The notes under the pieces are model-generated. The model searched no databases. It was not told where the DNA came from and saw nothing but the letters and a program-made list of their open reading frames with translations. Source: Embleya hyalina (GTDB taxonomy: Bacteria; Actinomycetota; Actinomycetes; Streptomycetales; Streptomycetaceae). From it: a stretch of 64,000 nt of DNA. The DNA is taken from contig NZ_BIFH01000018.1 of NCBI RefSeq assembly GCF_003967355.1, forward strand, positions 209,994 through 273,993, in the 5' to 3' direction. Below, piece after piece: positions 1 to 11,400 of the stretch (its first letter is position 1; each line of letters begins with the position of its first letter). The translations under genes and the position numbers were made by a program.

Positions 1-3000
1 CGGGTCGTTTCGGGTTGCACCCGGCGCTGCTCGACGCCGCGTTGCACGCCGCCCTGTCCCGGGGCGGCGAGTCGGTGCTGTTGCCGTTCGTCTTCAAGGG
101 CCTGACACTGCACGCGAGCGGTGCGTCCCACCTGCGGGTACGGCTGTCTCCAGCCGGGCCGGACGCCGTCCGGGTGTCGCTGGCCGACGCGACCGGGTCA
201 CCCGTGGCCGTGATCGAGGCGCTGACGTTGCGCCCGATCGCCCACGACGTGCTCGCCGCGGCGCGACCCGTCGCGGAGCACGATCTGTACCGCGTCGAAT
301 GGATTCCGGCCGGCGGGGTCGATGCCGCCTTCGCCGGTGCGATCCGGGTGCTCGGCGCGGACGCCCCCGATCTGGGGTCGATGGCCGCGGACGGCGTCCC
401 CGAGGTGGTCGTTCTGCCCTGCTTCGCCGACTCGGCGGCGGACGACGATCGGGCCGCCGCAGCCCACCGGATGGCGATTCGGGTGTTGACGGTGGTGCGG
501 GAGTGGCTTGCCGACGAGCGTTTCGCCGGGGCGCGGCTGGTCGTGGTGACGCGGGGCGCGGTGGGCGTCTCGACGGATTCGGAAGCCCCGGAGCTGCCGG
601 GCCTCGCGGCGTCGGCGGTGTGGGGGCTGGTGCGGTCGGCGGCGACCGAGCACCCCGATCGTTTCGCCGTGGTGGACGTCGACGACGCGGACTGGATGGC
701 CGTCCTCCCGAGCGTACTGGCGTCCCGAGAGCGGGAGTCGGTGGTACGCGGGGGCACGGTTTCGGTGCCGCGATTGGTCCGGCACGCCGCCTCCTCCGTC
801 GAGGCAGTGGATCGCTTCGGTGCCGGAACGGTCCTGATCACCGGCGGCACCGGCCTGTTGGGCGGACTGGTGGCGCGCCGTCTCGTCTCCCGGCACGGGG
901 TGCGCAACCTGGTGCTGCTCGGTCGGCGGGGTGAACAGGCACCCGAAGTACGGGAGTTGGCCGCCGAGTTGGCGGCGCTGGGCGCGTCGGTGGTGGTCGA
1001 GGCCGGTGATGTGGCCGATCGGGACACATTGCGCGCGGTGTTGGATCGCCTGCGCGTCCCGCTGACGGGGGTGGTGCATGCCGCCGGACTGCTGGACGAC
1101 GGACTGGTCGCGGCGATGACGGACGAGCGATTGCACGCCGTGCTGCGCGCCAAGGTCGACGGCGCGGTCAACCTGCACGAACTGACCGCCGACCACGACC
1201 TCGCCGCCTTCGTGCTCTTCTCCTCGGTCTCCGGCATCCTGGGCGGCCCGGGACAGGCGAACTACGCGGCGGCGAACACCTACCTCGACGCGCTCGCCCA
1301 CGCCCGCCGCGCCGCCGGGCTCGCGGCCACCTCGCTCGCCTGGGGGTTGTGGGGCGAGACCGGCGGGATGACCGGTGCGATGAGCGACGCCGACCGGCGA
1401 CGGATGCGCCGGTTCGGCGTCGGACCGCTCGCCACGGAGCAGGGCCTGCGCCTCTTCGACGCCGCGCTCGGCTCGACCGAGGCGCTGTTGATCCCGGCCG
1501 TGTTGGACCTGCCCGGGCTCCGTGCCCGCGTCGGGAGCGGCCTGCCGATGGGCATGTCGCGCGGTCTCGTGCGCACGCCGGCCCGCCCCGTCGCCGCCGG
1601 CGCGGATGCGCTTCCGTCGGGGCCCACCCCGGCCCGACGGCTCGACGCCCTTTCGGAGGCCGAGCGGGAGCGGGCCCTGGCGGCGGTGATCCGCGAACAC
1701 GTGGCGGCCGTACTCGGCTTCCCCACCGGTGCCGACATCGTCTTCACCACGACCTTCAAATCGCTCGGCTTCGACTCGCTGACCGCCCTCGACCTGCGCA
1801 ACCGGCTGAACACGGCCACCGGCCTGCGCCTGCCCGCCACCCTCGTCTTCGACCACCCGACCCCGGCGGCCCTGCTCCGCGAGGTCCGCCGGGAACTCCT
1901 GGGCACCCGGGACGCGCCGCCCACCACGATGCCCGCCGCGCCGGTGGACGACGACCCGATCGCCATCGTCGGGATGGCCTGCCGCTACCCCGGCGGGGTG
2001 GAGTCGCCCGAGGACCTGTGGCGCCTGGTCGCCGACGGCCGGGACGTGGTCTCGGCCTTCCCGACGAACCGCGGCTGGGACCTGGAGGGCCTGTACGACC
2101 CCGATCCGGCGGCCTCCGGGAAGAGCTATGCCCGCGAAGGCGGATTCCTGCACGACGCCGGGCGGTTCGACGCCGGATTCTTCGACATCTCGCCGCGCGA
2201 GGCGTTGGCGATGGATCCGCAGCAGCGGTTGTTGCTGGAGACCTCGTGGCAGGTGCTGGAACGGGCCGGGATCGATCCCGGCACGCTGCGCGGCAGTCGG
2301 ACCGGCGTGTTCGTCGGGGTGATGTACCACGACTACGCGTCGGGCATGCGGACGGTGCCCGAGGGTGTGGACGGCTACCTGCTGCTCGGCAACTCCGGCA
2401 GCATCGCGTCGGGGCGGATCGCCTACACCTTCGGGTTCGAGGGTCCGGCGGTGACCGTGGACACCGCGTGCTCGTCGTCGTTGGTCGCGCTGCACCTGGC
2501 CGCTCAGGCCGTGCGCCGCGGTGAGTGTTCGATGGCGCTGGCCGGTGGCGTGACGGTGATGGGCACGCCGGAGGTCTTCGTCGAGTTCAGTCGGCAGCGG
2601 GGATTGGCACCGGACGGCCGGTGCAAGGCGTTCTCGGCGGCCGCGGACGGCGCGGGCTGGTCGGAGGGTGTGGGTGTGCTGCTCGTGGAGCGGTTGTCGG
2701 ACGCGCGGCGGCTCGGGCATCGGGTGTTGGCGACGGTGCGTGGTTCGGCGATCAATCAGGACGGGGCGAGCAACGGTTTGACGGCGCCGAACGGTTCGGC
2801 GCAGCAGCGGGTCATCCGGCAGGCGTTGGCGAACGCGGGATTGTCGGCCGCGGACGTCGACGCGGTCGAGGCGCACGGCACGGGCACCACGCTCGGCGAC
2901 CCGATCGAGGCGCAGGCGCTGATCGCCACCTACGGTCAGGGAAGGGACCACGAACGGCCGCTGTACCTGGGGTCGTTGAAGTCGAACATCGGCCACGCCC

Positions 3001-6000
3001 AGGCGGCGGCCGGGGTCGGCGGGGTGATCAAGATGGTGATGGCGATGCGTGCGGGCGTGTTGCCTCGGACGCTGCACTGCGATGTACCGTCTCCACACGT
3101 CGACTGGTCGGCGGGCACGGTCGCATTGCTCACCGAGGCGCGCGAGTGGCCCGACGACGGGCGTCCCCGCCGGGCCGGTGTCTCGTCGTTCGGCGCGAGC
3201 GGCACGAACGCGCATGTGCTCCTGGAACAGGAACCCGAACCGACGAACGCCGAAGACGTCGCGGAATTCGTGGCCGGCGAACGGTTCCTGGCCTGGCACC
3301 TTTCGGCGAGGTCCGACGACGCGCTGCGCGCCCAGGCGGCGGCGCTGTCCGCCCACCTGGACGAGAACCCCGAACTCGACCTCGCCGCGGTCGCCTCGGC
3401 CCTGGCCGGGTCGCGTGCGGCGCTCGAGGAGCGCGCCGTGGTGGTCGGTTCCACGCGCGCCGCGCTGTCGGACGGCCTGGACGCGCTGGCGGCGGGTGAG
3501 TTCGGGGCGGGCGTCGTCCGGGGATCGGTGCTCGGGACGGGGGACCTTGCGTTCCTGTTCGCGGGGCAGGGGAGTCAGCGGGTCGGGATGGGACGCGAAC
3601 TGCACGCTCGCTTCCCGGTGTTCGCGGCGAGTTTCGACGCCGCGGCGGCGGAGCTGGATCGCCGACTGGCCGGGCATGTCGCGTACTCGGTGCGGGATGT
3701 GGTGTTCGGGACGGAGGGCACCGCAGGGCTGTTGGACGAGACGGTGTTCACCCAGGCGGCGCTCTTCGCGATCGAGGTGGCGCTGTTCCGCTTGGTCGAA
3801 TCGTTCGGTCTGCGCCCGCGGTTCCTGCTGGGTCACTCGATCGGGGAGGTGGCCGCCGCGCATGTCGCGGGTGTCTGGTCGCTCGCGGACGCGGCCGAGG
3901 TGGTGGCGGCGCGGGGGCGGTTGATGCAGGCGCTTCCGGCCGGTGGCGCGATGGTCGCGGTACAGGCCGGCGAGGACGAGGTGACGGCGGCGCTGGCCGC
4001 GGCGGGTGTCGGTGACACGGCGGGCATCGCCGCGCTGAACGGTCCGACGTCGGTGGTGCTCTCCGGCGACGAGGAGCCGGTGCTTCGGGTGGCGGCCGAG
4101 TTCGCGGCGCGCGGGCGCAAGACCAAACGACTGACGATCAGCCGCGCGTCCCACTCGCCGCGGATGGACGGGATGACGGCCGAATTCCGGGATGTACTGG
4201 AGGGGGTGACCTTCGGTCGACCCACCCTGCCGATCGTCTCCACCCTGACCGGACGGCTCGCCGGCGCCGGGGAATTGACCGAACCGGACTACTGGGTACG
4301 GCAGGTGCGCGGTGCCGTGCGTTTCGCGGACGGGGTGCGGGAACTGCGCGCGGCGGGCGTCGGCACCTTCCTCGAACTGGGGCCGGACGGCGTGCTGACC
4401 GCCCTGGTGCAGGACTGTCTCGCCGCCGGGACCGGCACCGAGGCGGGCCCGCCCGACGTCGCCGCCGGTTCCGTGCTGCGCCGCGACCGCCCGGAGCACG
4501 AGGGGTTGTCGACGGCACTCGCGCTGGCGCATGTACGCGGTTGCCCGATCGACTGGTCGGCGGTGCTCGCGTCGACCGTGCGCCGGCACCTCGACCTGCC
4601 CACCTACGCCTTCCGGCGCCGGCTCTACTGGCTCGACGACGTCGCGAGCGCACCGGTCGACGCGGCCGGGCTCGGACTGGTCGCGGCCGGGCACCCGTTG
4701 CTCGCGGCGACGGTACGCCTGGCCGGGGCCGACGCGGTCGTACTGACCGGCCGGATCTCCCTCCGGGCCCAGCCGTGGTTGCGCGACCACGCCGTCGCGG
4801 GGACGGTGTTGCTGCCCGGAACCGCGTTCGCGGAACTGGCCGTCCAGGCGGGCGATCGGGTGGGCTGCGGGCGCGTCGACGAGCTGACCCTGCATACGCC
4901 GCTCGTGGTGCCCGAGCACGGCGCGTGCGCCCTTCAGGTACGGGTGGAGTCGCCGGCCGCCGACGGGCGCCGGGCCATCGCGGTGTACTCCCGGGACGAG
5001 GCGGCGGGCGAGGACGGCGAATGGACCCGCCACGCCGCCGGATTCCTGGCCGACAGGGGCACCGACGCGGCGTTCGACCTGGTGGCGTGGCCCCCCGCTG
5101 GTGCGCGACCGATCGATCTCGACGGCTTCTACGCTCGTGCCGCCGACGGCGGATACGGCTACGGGCCCGCGTTTCGGGGGCTGCGGGCACTGTACCGGGG
5201 TCGGGACGGCGAGCTGTTCGCCGACGTGCGGTCGCCGGACGAACTCGGCGGGGAGACGGGCCGCTTCGCGGTGCACCCGGCGCTGCTCGACGCCGCGCTG
5301 CACGGCCTGGTCGGTGCCGAGGTCGACGCCGCCCGGACGGGCACGATGCGGTTGCCGTTCGGGTGGCAGGGGCTGACGGTGCACGCGGTCGGGGCGTCGG
5401 CGCTGCGGATCCGACTGGCGCCGGTCGATGGTGATCCCGACCGGATCGCGGTGTGGGCCGCCGACGGCACCGGGCGACCGGTGCTCTCGGCCGAGGCGCT
5501 CGAACTGCGCGTCGTCGACCGGGACCGGTTGGGCGCCGACTCGGCGGCGGACTCCCTGCACTCCGTGGTCTGGAGTCCCATCGCCGCGCCCGCTTCGGAC
5601 GGCGACCGGCCGGATTCCGGGCCGGACTTGACCGTCCACATCTGCACCCCGATGCCGGCGGCGGTCGCGGATCTCGCCTCGGCCGTCGAGGCGGCGGCCG
5701 TCCGCGTGCTCACGGAGATGCGGGATTGGCTGACCGCCGCATCGGCCACGTCACGCTTCGTGGTGGTCACGCGCGGGGCGGTGGCGGCGGCCTCCGACGA
5801 CCCGGTGCCGGATCTCGTACACGCTCCCGCGTGGGGGCTGGTGCGGTCGGCGCAGCACGAACACCCGGACCGGTTCCTGTTGATCGACCTCGACCCGGAT
5901 GCCGACGCCGACGCGGCGGATCCCGTCGAGGTGGCGCGCACGGCACTGGCGGCGCGGGAGACCCAGGTCGCGGTGCGGTCGGGCGTCGTGCTCGCGCCGA

Positions 6001-8477
6001 GGCTGGTTCGGGCGGATCGGGACGGGACGCTGACCCCGCCGACGCACGCGTGGCGACTGGACGCGATCTCGCGCCGGACGCTGGGAGACCTGGCCCTGGT
6101 GGCGGCGCCGGAGGCCCTGGAGCCGCTGGGGTCCGGGCAGTTGCGGATCGCGGTGCGGGCGGCGGGGCTCAACTTCCGTGATGTGCTGATCGCATTGGGC
6201 GTGTACCCGGGGGCGGAAGCGTCGATGGGCGGCGAGGGCTCGGGCGTGGTGACCGAGGTGGGCCCGGACGTCTTCGACTTCGTGGTCGGGGACCGGGTGT
6301 TCGGGATGTTCCCGGAGGCGTTCGGGTCGCACGCCGTTGCCGATCACCGGACGGTTGCCCGGATTCCGGCGGGATGGTCCTGGGAGCAGGCGGCATCCGT
6401 GCCGGTGGTGTTCCTGACGGCGTATCACGGGTTGGTGGAGCTGGCCGGGCTGCGGGCCGGCGAGTCGGTGCTGATCCACGCCGGGACCGGTGGGGTGGGG
6501 ATGGCGGCGGTGCGGATCGCTCGCCATCTGGGTGCCGAGGTGTTCGCGACGGCGAGTCGTGGCAAGTGGGACGTGTTGCGGTCCTTGGGGTTGGACGACG
6601 CGCACATCGGTGATTCGCGGACGCTCGACTTCGCGGCGCGTTTTCGGGCCGCGACGGGCGGGCGTGGTGTGGACGTGGTGTTGAACTCGCTGGCGGGCGA
6701 GTTCGTGGACGCGTCGCTGCGACTGACGGCCGACGGTGGCCGGTTCATCGAGATGGGGAAGACCGACATCCGGGACGGGGACGCCCTGGGGTCCGCGTTT
6801 GCGGGAGTCGTGTATCGGGCGTTCGACCTGTTGGAGGCCGGGCCGGAGCGGATCGCGGTGATGCTCGGCGAACTGTTGTCGCTGTTCGCGTCGGGGGTGT
6901 TGGCGCCGGTTCCGGTGCGGTCCGTGGATGTGCGGCGCGCGCCCGAGGTCTTCAGGTTCATGGCGCAGGCCCGGCATACGGGCAAGTTGGTGTTGCGGAT
7001 GCCGGTGCCGCTCGATCCGGACGGGACCGTGCTGATTACCGGCGGCACGGGCACCCTGGGCGCTCTGGTGGCCCGGCATCTCGTCGCCGAACACGGCGTG
7101 CGCGGTGTGGTGTTGGCGAGCCGCAGCGGCATGGCCGCCCCGGGCGCGGCGGATCTGGTGGCCGAACTCGCCGGTCTCGGGGCGCGGGTGGTCGTCGAGG
7201 CGTGCGACGCGGCGGACCGCGAAGCGCTCGCTCGGCTGCTGGCGCGCATCCCCGACTCCGCGCCGTTGACCGGGGTCGTACACGCCGCCGGCATCCTGGC
7301 CGACGCACCGGTCGAGTCGATGACCCCCGAACACGTGGAGCGGGTGTTGCGGGCCAAGGTCGACGGTGCGATCAACCTGCACGAGCTGACCGCCGGCCAC
7401 GACCTCGCCGCCTTCGTGCTGTTCTCCTCGATCGCCGGCGTCCTGGGCGGCCCGGGGCAGGCCAACTACGCGGCGGCCAACACCTTCCTGGACGCGCTCG
7501 CCGCCCGCAGGCAGGCCGCCGGCCTTCCCGCCACCTCCGTGGCGTGGGGACTGTGGGGCGCGGCGAGCGGCATGACCGGACACCTCGGCAAGCAGGACCT
7601 GGCCAGAATGCGCCGCTCCGGCATCGTCGCCATGACGGCCGCACAGGGCCTCGCGCTGCTGGACGCGGCCATGACCACGGCGCAGGCGAGCCCGACCGCC
7701 GTACGGTTCGACCTCGGCGCCCTGCGTGCGGCGGCCGAGCAGGACGCCCTGCCCGCACCCCTGCGCGGCCTGGTGCGTGCCCCGCTCCGGCGGGCCGCCG
7801 CAGCCGAGGCCCACGCGGAACCGGCGCTCACCGGGCAGTTGGCGGGACGCTCCCGGGCGGAACGCGAGCGCATCCTGGTCGACCTCGTCCGTCGCCACGG
7901 CGCCCTCGTCCTCGGGCACGCCTCGCCGGACGCGATCTCCTCCGACCGCGGCTTCCTGGAGTCCGGCTTCGACTCGCTGACCGTGGTCGAACTGCGCAAC
8001 CGGCTCGGCGTCGCCACCGGACTGCGCCTGCCCACGACGGTGACCTTCGACTGTCCGACCCCGCAGGCCCTCGCCCGGTTCCTGGACGCGGGGCTGGATC
8101 CGGTACCGGAGTCCGCACCGGCGCCGCTGCTCGGGGAACTGGACCGACTGGAGGCGGCGTTCGCCGACTCGCCGCCGGGCGCGGGCGACGAGCGGGAGGC
8201 GGTGCTGCGCCGACTCCGCGAACTGGTGTGGCGGTTCGAGGAGACGCCGAACGGGACGGCACCCGACGCCGCCGGCGACGCACGACCGGACGGCTTCGAC
8301 GACGTGAGCGACGACGAGATGTTCACCCTGCTCGACGAGGAGTTGGGCCTCGACCGATCCGGCGAACGGCCGGGCCCGCGGTCCGCCGGCCGGCCGGAGC
8401 GCTCCGCGCCCGACCCGCCGGACCCGTCGGCCGCCGATCGATCCGGACCCCCGACCCCTGGAGAGCGTGCACGATGA
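1..8477 (+). CDS. Type I modular polyketide synthase PKS-1, 5'-truncated by the window edge (modules M1 partial and M2)
   Basis: The frame is open from the first bases, so the true start lies upstream. Counting residues from base 3, the order is: C-terminal part of a DH ([11 protein letters not shown], 1-90), KR (277-455; [11 protein letters not shown] motif, so B-type), ACP (552-630; phosphopantetheine Ser in GFDSL near 592), KS (650-1075; Cys in DTACSSS, His in EAHGTGT and KSNIGH), AT (1183-1475; GHSIGE), DH (1560-1845; HAVAG...P and [10 protein letters not shown] intact), ER (2025-2332; NADPH loop GTGGVGMAA), KR (2340-2580; B-type, LAD), ACP (2617-2697) and a C-terminal docking tail ending [15 protein letters not shown]1 should leave an alkene. 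M2 is fully reducing and should leave CH2. The M2 AT has the malonyl scaffold but RASH in place of HAFH or YASH, so its substrate call is tentative. The ER has Tyr in VYPG, which for a branched substrate predicts a 2S methyl. The stop overlaps the PKS-2 start (ATGA). Confidence 0.97.
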   Translation, partial: GRFGLHPALLDAALHAALSRGGESVLLPFVFKGLTLHASGASHLRVRLSPAGPDAVRVSLADATGSPVAVIEALTLRPIAHDVLAAARPVAEHDLYRVEWIPAGGVDAAFAGAIRVLGADAPDLGSMAADGVPEVVVLPCFADSAADDDRAAAAHRMAIRVLTVVREWLADERFAGARLVVVTRGAVGVSTDSEAPELPGLAASAVWGLVRSAATEHPDRFAVVDVDDADWMAVLPSVLASRERESVVRGGTVSVPRLVRHAASSVEAVDRFGAGTVLITGGTGLLGGLVARRLVSRHGVRNLVLLGRRGEQAPEVRELAAELAALGASVVVEAGDVADRDTLRAVLDRLRVPLTGVVHAAGLLDDGLVAAMTDERLHAVLRAKVDGAVNLHELTADHDLAAFVLFSSVSGILGGPGQANYAAANTYLDALAHARRAAGLAATSLAWGLWGETGGMTGAMSDADRRRMRRFGVGPLATEQGLRLFDAALGSTEALLIPAVLDLPGLRARVGSGLPMGMSRGLVRTPARPVAAGADALPSGPTPARRLDALSEAERERALAAVIREHVAAVLGFPTGADIVFTTTFKSLGFDSLTALDLRNRLNTATGLRLPATLVFDHPTPAALLREVRRELLGTRDAPPTTMPAAPVDDDPIAIVGMACRYPGGVESPEDLWRLVADGRDVVSAFPTNRGWDLEGLYDPDPAASGKSYAREGGFLHDAGRFDAGFFDISPREALAMDPQQRLLLETSWQVLERAGIDPGTLRGSRTGVFVGVMYHDYASGMRTVPEGVDGYLLLGNSGSIASGRIAYTFGFEGPAVTVDTACSSSLVALHLAAQAVRRGECSMALAGGVTVMGTPEVFVEFSRQRGLAPDGRCKAFSAAADGAGWSEGVGVLLVERLSDARRLGHRVLATVRGSAINQDGASNGLTAPNGSAQQRVIRQALANAGLSAADVDAVEAHGTGTTLGDPIEAQALIATYGQGRDHERPLYLGSLKSNIGHAQAAAGVGGVIKMVMAMRAGVLPRTLHCDVPSPHVDWSAGTVALLTEAREWPDDGRPRRAGVSSFGASGTNAHVLLEQEPEPTNAEDVAEFVAGERFLAWHLSARSDDALRAQAAALSAHLDENPELDLAAVASALAGSRAALEERAVVVGSTRAALSDGLDALAAGEFGAGVVRGSVLGTGDLAFLFAGQGSQRVGMGRELHARFPVFAASFDAAAAELDRRLAGHVAYSVRDVVFGTEGTAGLLDETVFTQAALFAIEVALFRLVESFGLRPRFLLGHSIGEVAAAHVAGVWSLADAAEVVAARGRLMQALPAGGAMVAVQAGEDEVTAALAAAGVGDTAGIAALNGPTSVVLSGDEEPVLRVAAEFAARGRKTKRLTISRASHSPRMDGMTAEFRDVLEGVTFGRPTLPIVSTLTGRLAGAGELTEPDYWVRQVRGAVRFADGVRELRAAGVGTFLELGPDGVLTALVQDCLAAGTGTEAGPPDVAAGSVLRRDRPEHEGLSTALALAHVRGCPIDWSAVLASTVRRHLDLPTYAFRRRLYWLDDVASAPVDAAGLGLVAAGHPLLAATVRLAGADAVVLTGRISLRAQPWLRDHAVAGTVLLPGTAFAELAVQAGDRVGCGRVDELTLHTPLVVPEHGACALQVRVESPAADGRRAIAVYSRDEAAGEDGEWTRHAAGFLADRGTDAAFDLVAWPPAGARPIDLDGFYARAADGGYGYGPAFRGLRALYRGRDGELFADVRSPDELGGETGRFAVHPALLDAALHGLVGAEVDAARTGTMRLPFGWQGLTVHAVGASALRIRLAPVDGDPDRIAVWAADGTGRPVLSAEALELRVVDRDRLGADSAADSLHSVVWSPIAAPASDGDRPDSGPDLTVHICTPMPAAVADLASAVEAAAVRVLTEMRDWLTAASATSRFVVVTRGAVAAASDDPVPDLVHAPAWGLVRSAQHEHPDRFLLIDLDPDADADAADPVEVARTALAARETQVAVRSGVVLAPRLVRADRDGTLTPPTHAWRLDAISRRTLGDLALVAAPEALEPLGSGQLRIAVRAAGLNFRDVLIALGVYPGAEASMGGEGSGVVTEVGPDVFDFVVGDRVFGMFPEAFGSHAVADHRTVARIPAGWSWEQAASVPVVFLTAYHGLVELAGLRAGESVLIHAGTGGVGMAAVRIARHLGAEVFATASRGKWDVLRSLGLDDAHIGDSRTLDFAARFRAATGGRGVDVVLNSLAGEFVDASLRLTADGGRFIEMGKTDIRDGDALGSAFAGVVYRAFDLLEAGPERIAVMLGELLSLFASGVLAPVPVRSVDVRRAPEVFRFMAQARHTGKLVLRMPVPLDPDGTVLITGGTGTLGALVARHLVAEHGVRGVVLASRSGMAAPGAADLVAELAGLGARVVVEACDAADREALARLLARIPDSAPLTGVVHAAGILADAPVESMTPEHVERVLRAKVDGAINLHELTAGHDLAAFVLFSSIAGVLGGPGQANYAAANTFLDALAARRQAAGLPATSVAWGLWGAASGMTGHLGKQDLARMRRSGIVAMTAAQGLALLDAAMTTAQASPTAVRFDLGALRAAAEQDALPAPLRGLVRAPLRRAAAAEAHAEPALTGQLAGRSRAERERILVDLVRRHGALVLGHASPDAISSDRGFLESGFDSLTVVELRNRLGVATGLRLPTTVTFDCPTPQALARFLDAGLDPVPESAPAPLLGELDRLEAAFADSPPGAGDEREAVLRRLRELVWRFEETPNGTAPDAAGDARPDGFDDVSDDEMFTLLDEELGLDRSGERPGPRSAGRPERSAPDPPDPSAADRSGPPTPGERAR
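6487..6712 (+). repeat. ER-domain tract identical to 22539-22764
   Basis: Read by eye, this 226-base stretch of the M2 ER cofactor-binding half matches the M5 ER in PKS-3 base for base, including synonymous sites. Divergence resumes on both sides. Overlapping reading frames in the two copies also agree. The copies are about 16 kb apart, which suggests gene conversion or recent module duplication. Confidence 0.85.
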
Positions 8478-11400
8478 GCGCCGGCGACACCGAGCACAAA
8501 CTTCGCGACTATCTCAAGCGGGTGGCCGAGGAACTGCGGCAGACCAAGCGGCGGTTGGCGGCCGTCGAGGCGCGCGGCCGGGAGCCGATCGCCATCGTCG
8601 CCATGTCGTGCCGCTTCGCCGGCGGGATCCGCTCGCCCGAGGACCTGTGGCGGCTGGTCGAGGCCGGCGCCGACGTGCTCTCCGACTTCCCGACCGACCG
8701 GGGCTGGGACGTCGACGGGATCCACGACCCGGACCCGGCCGCGCCAGGCCGGACCTACGTGCGCCGGGGCGGGTTCGTGGCCGACGTGGGCGACTTCGAC
8801 GCGGAGTTCTTCGGCATCTCACCGCGCGAGGCCCTGGCGATGGACCCCCAGCAGCGGTTGTTGCTGGAGACGTCGTGGGAGGCGTTCGAGCGGGCCGGAA
8901 TCGACCCGGCCGGACTCAGGGGCAGCCGCACCGGTGTCTTCGTCGGGGCCGGCGCGCTGCGCTACATCGAGCATCCGGACGACGTGCCGCAGACCGTGGA
9001 GGGCTACCTGCTGACGGGGAACGTCGCCAGCGTGTTGTCCGGCCGACTGTCCTACACCTACGGGTTCGAGGGCCCGGCGGTGACCGTGGACACGGCCTGT
9101 TCGTCCTCGCTGGTCGCGCTGCATCTGGCCGCGCAGGCCCTGCGCCAGGACGAGTGCTCTCTGGCCCTGGCCGGCGGGGTGACGGTGCTCTCGGACCCGT
9201 CCCTGTTCGTCGAGTTCAGCCGCCAACGCGGCCTCGCGCCGGACGGCCGCTGCAAGGCGTTCGCCGCGGGAGCCGACGGTACCGGCTGGTCGGAGGGTGT
9301 GGGCCTGCTGTTGCTGGAACGGTTGACCGACGCACGGCGCAACGGCCACCAGGTGCTCGCCGTACTGCGCGGCAGCGCGGTCAACCAGGACGGTGGCAGC
9401 AGCGGGCTGACCGCACCCAGCGGTCCCGCGCAGCAGCGGGTGATCCGACAGGCGCTGGAGAACGCCCGACTGACGACGGATCAGGTCGACACGGTGGAGG
9501 CGCACGGCACCGGCACCGCGCTCGGCGACCCGATCGAGGCGCGGGCGCTCCTGGCCACGTACGGACGCGACCGCGACCCGGAACGGCCGCTGTGGCTGGG
9601 CGCGCTGAAGTCCAATCTCGGTCACTCGGTCGCCGCTTCGGGGGTGGCGGGGGTGATCAAGATGGTGTTGGCGATGCGGCGGGGCGTGTTGCCGAAGACG
9701 CTGCACGTGGACGCGCCGACGCCGCATGTGGACTGGTCGGCGGGCGCGGTGCGGTTGTTGACCGAGGCGCGTCCGTGGCCGGAGACGGGCCGGCCGCGAC
9801 GGGCCGGCGTCTCCTCGTTCGGGATCAGCGGGACGAACGCGCACGTGGTCGTCGAGGAGGCCGAGGGTGCGCCGCCCGACACCGACACCGATGCCGAAGC
9901 CGGCGGCGGCGGATCGGCGGCGACGAGGCCCGCGCACGACCACATACCCTGGCTCGTCTCCGCGCGCTCCGAGCCCGGACTGCGCGCGCAGGCCCGGCGG
10001 TTGCTGGACCACATCGGGGCGCATCCCGACCTCTCCCCGCTCGACCTCGCCTACTCGCTGGCCGCGACCCGTTCGGCGCTGGACGTGCGCGCCGTGGTCC
10101 TCGGTGCCGATCGTGCGGAACTCCTGGCCGGACTGGGCTCCCTGGCCGATGGCGGGCCGGGACCCGGCGTGGTGACGGGCACGGCCCGTACGGACGGTCG
10201 GGTGGCGTTCCTCTTCGGTGGGCAGGGTGGTCAGCGGGTGGGGATGGGGCGGGAGTTGTATGCGGCTCATCCGGTGTTCGCGGCGGCCTTCGACGAGGTG
10301 GTGTCGGCGTTGGACGGTCGGTTGGCGGGTGGTGTGGGGTGTTCGGTGCGGGATGTGGTGTTCGGTGTGGGGGGTTCCGGGGCGCTGTTGGACGAGACGG
10401 TGTTCGCGCAGGCGGCGCTCTTTGCGGTGGAGGTGGCGCTGTTCCGGTTGGTCGAGTCGTTCGGTGTGCGGCCGGGGTTCGTGTTGGGTCATTCGGTGGG
10501 GGAGTTGGTCGCGGCGTATGTGGCGGGTGTGTGGTCGCTGGCGGATGCGGCGGCGGTGGTGGCGGCGCGTGGGCGGTTGATGCAGGCGTTGCCGGCGGGT
10601 GGGGCGATGGTCGCGGTGCAGGCCGGCGAGGACGAGGTTCGTGGCGTCCTGGACGGGCGGGGAACGGTGGGTGTGGCCGCCGTGAACGGGCCGATGTCGG
10701 TGGTGGTTTCGGGGGACGAGGATGCCGTGCTGGCGGTTGCCGCGCGTTTCGCGGGGCGGGGTCGGCGGACTCGGCGGCTTCGGGTGGGGCACGCGTTCCA
10801 CTCGGCGCGGATGGAGCCGATGCTGGCCGATTTCCGGACGGTGCTGGAAGGCGTGTCGTACGGAACGGCGCGATTTCCGGTGGTCTCGAATGTCACGGGA
10901 CGGATCGCCGAGGCGGCCGAACTGGCCGACCCCGGCTACTGGGTGCGCCAGGTACGCGAACCGGTCCGCTTCGCGGACGGTATCGGCACGCTCGTCGCGG
11001 AGGGCACCACCGCCTTCGCGGAGATCGGTCCGGACGCGGTGGCCGCCGCGATGGCACGGGAGAACATCGACTCGCGGACCGGACCCACCGTCGTGCCGTT
11101 CCTGCGCCGGGGCCACCCCGAGACACGGACCTTGAGCGCCGCACTGGCCGGCCTGCACAGCGCCGGAATCCGCGTGGATTGGTCCGGCGCCCTGGCCGCG
11201 CGTGGCGGCAGGCGCGTGGAGTTGCCGACGTACGCCTTCCAGCGGCGGCGCTATTGGCTCGCCGGCCGACGTCGCGACGCCATTGCCGTTCCGGTGGCCG
11301 ATGCCCGGGACGCGGGCGGCGACGCTCCCGAAACGGGTCTGCGATACACGACTCGCTGGCAGTCGGTCGCCGCACCGCCCGATGCCCGGTTGTCCGGTAC

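Noticed and set aside
198..5639. Very long minus-strand open frames opposite the PKS genes (also 8819-17041, 21263-25861, 30178-35103, 39027-43244)
   Set aside because: They are Arg/Pro/His-rich with no domain signatures and lie opposite genes with full PKS motifs. They are open only because high third-position GC removes stop codons.
7202..8473. Extension of the PKS-2 frame upstream into PKS-1
   Set aside because: The docking helix starts just after the ATGA overlap at 8474; the upstream part is a shadow of PKS-1.
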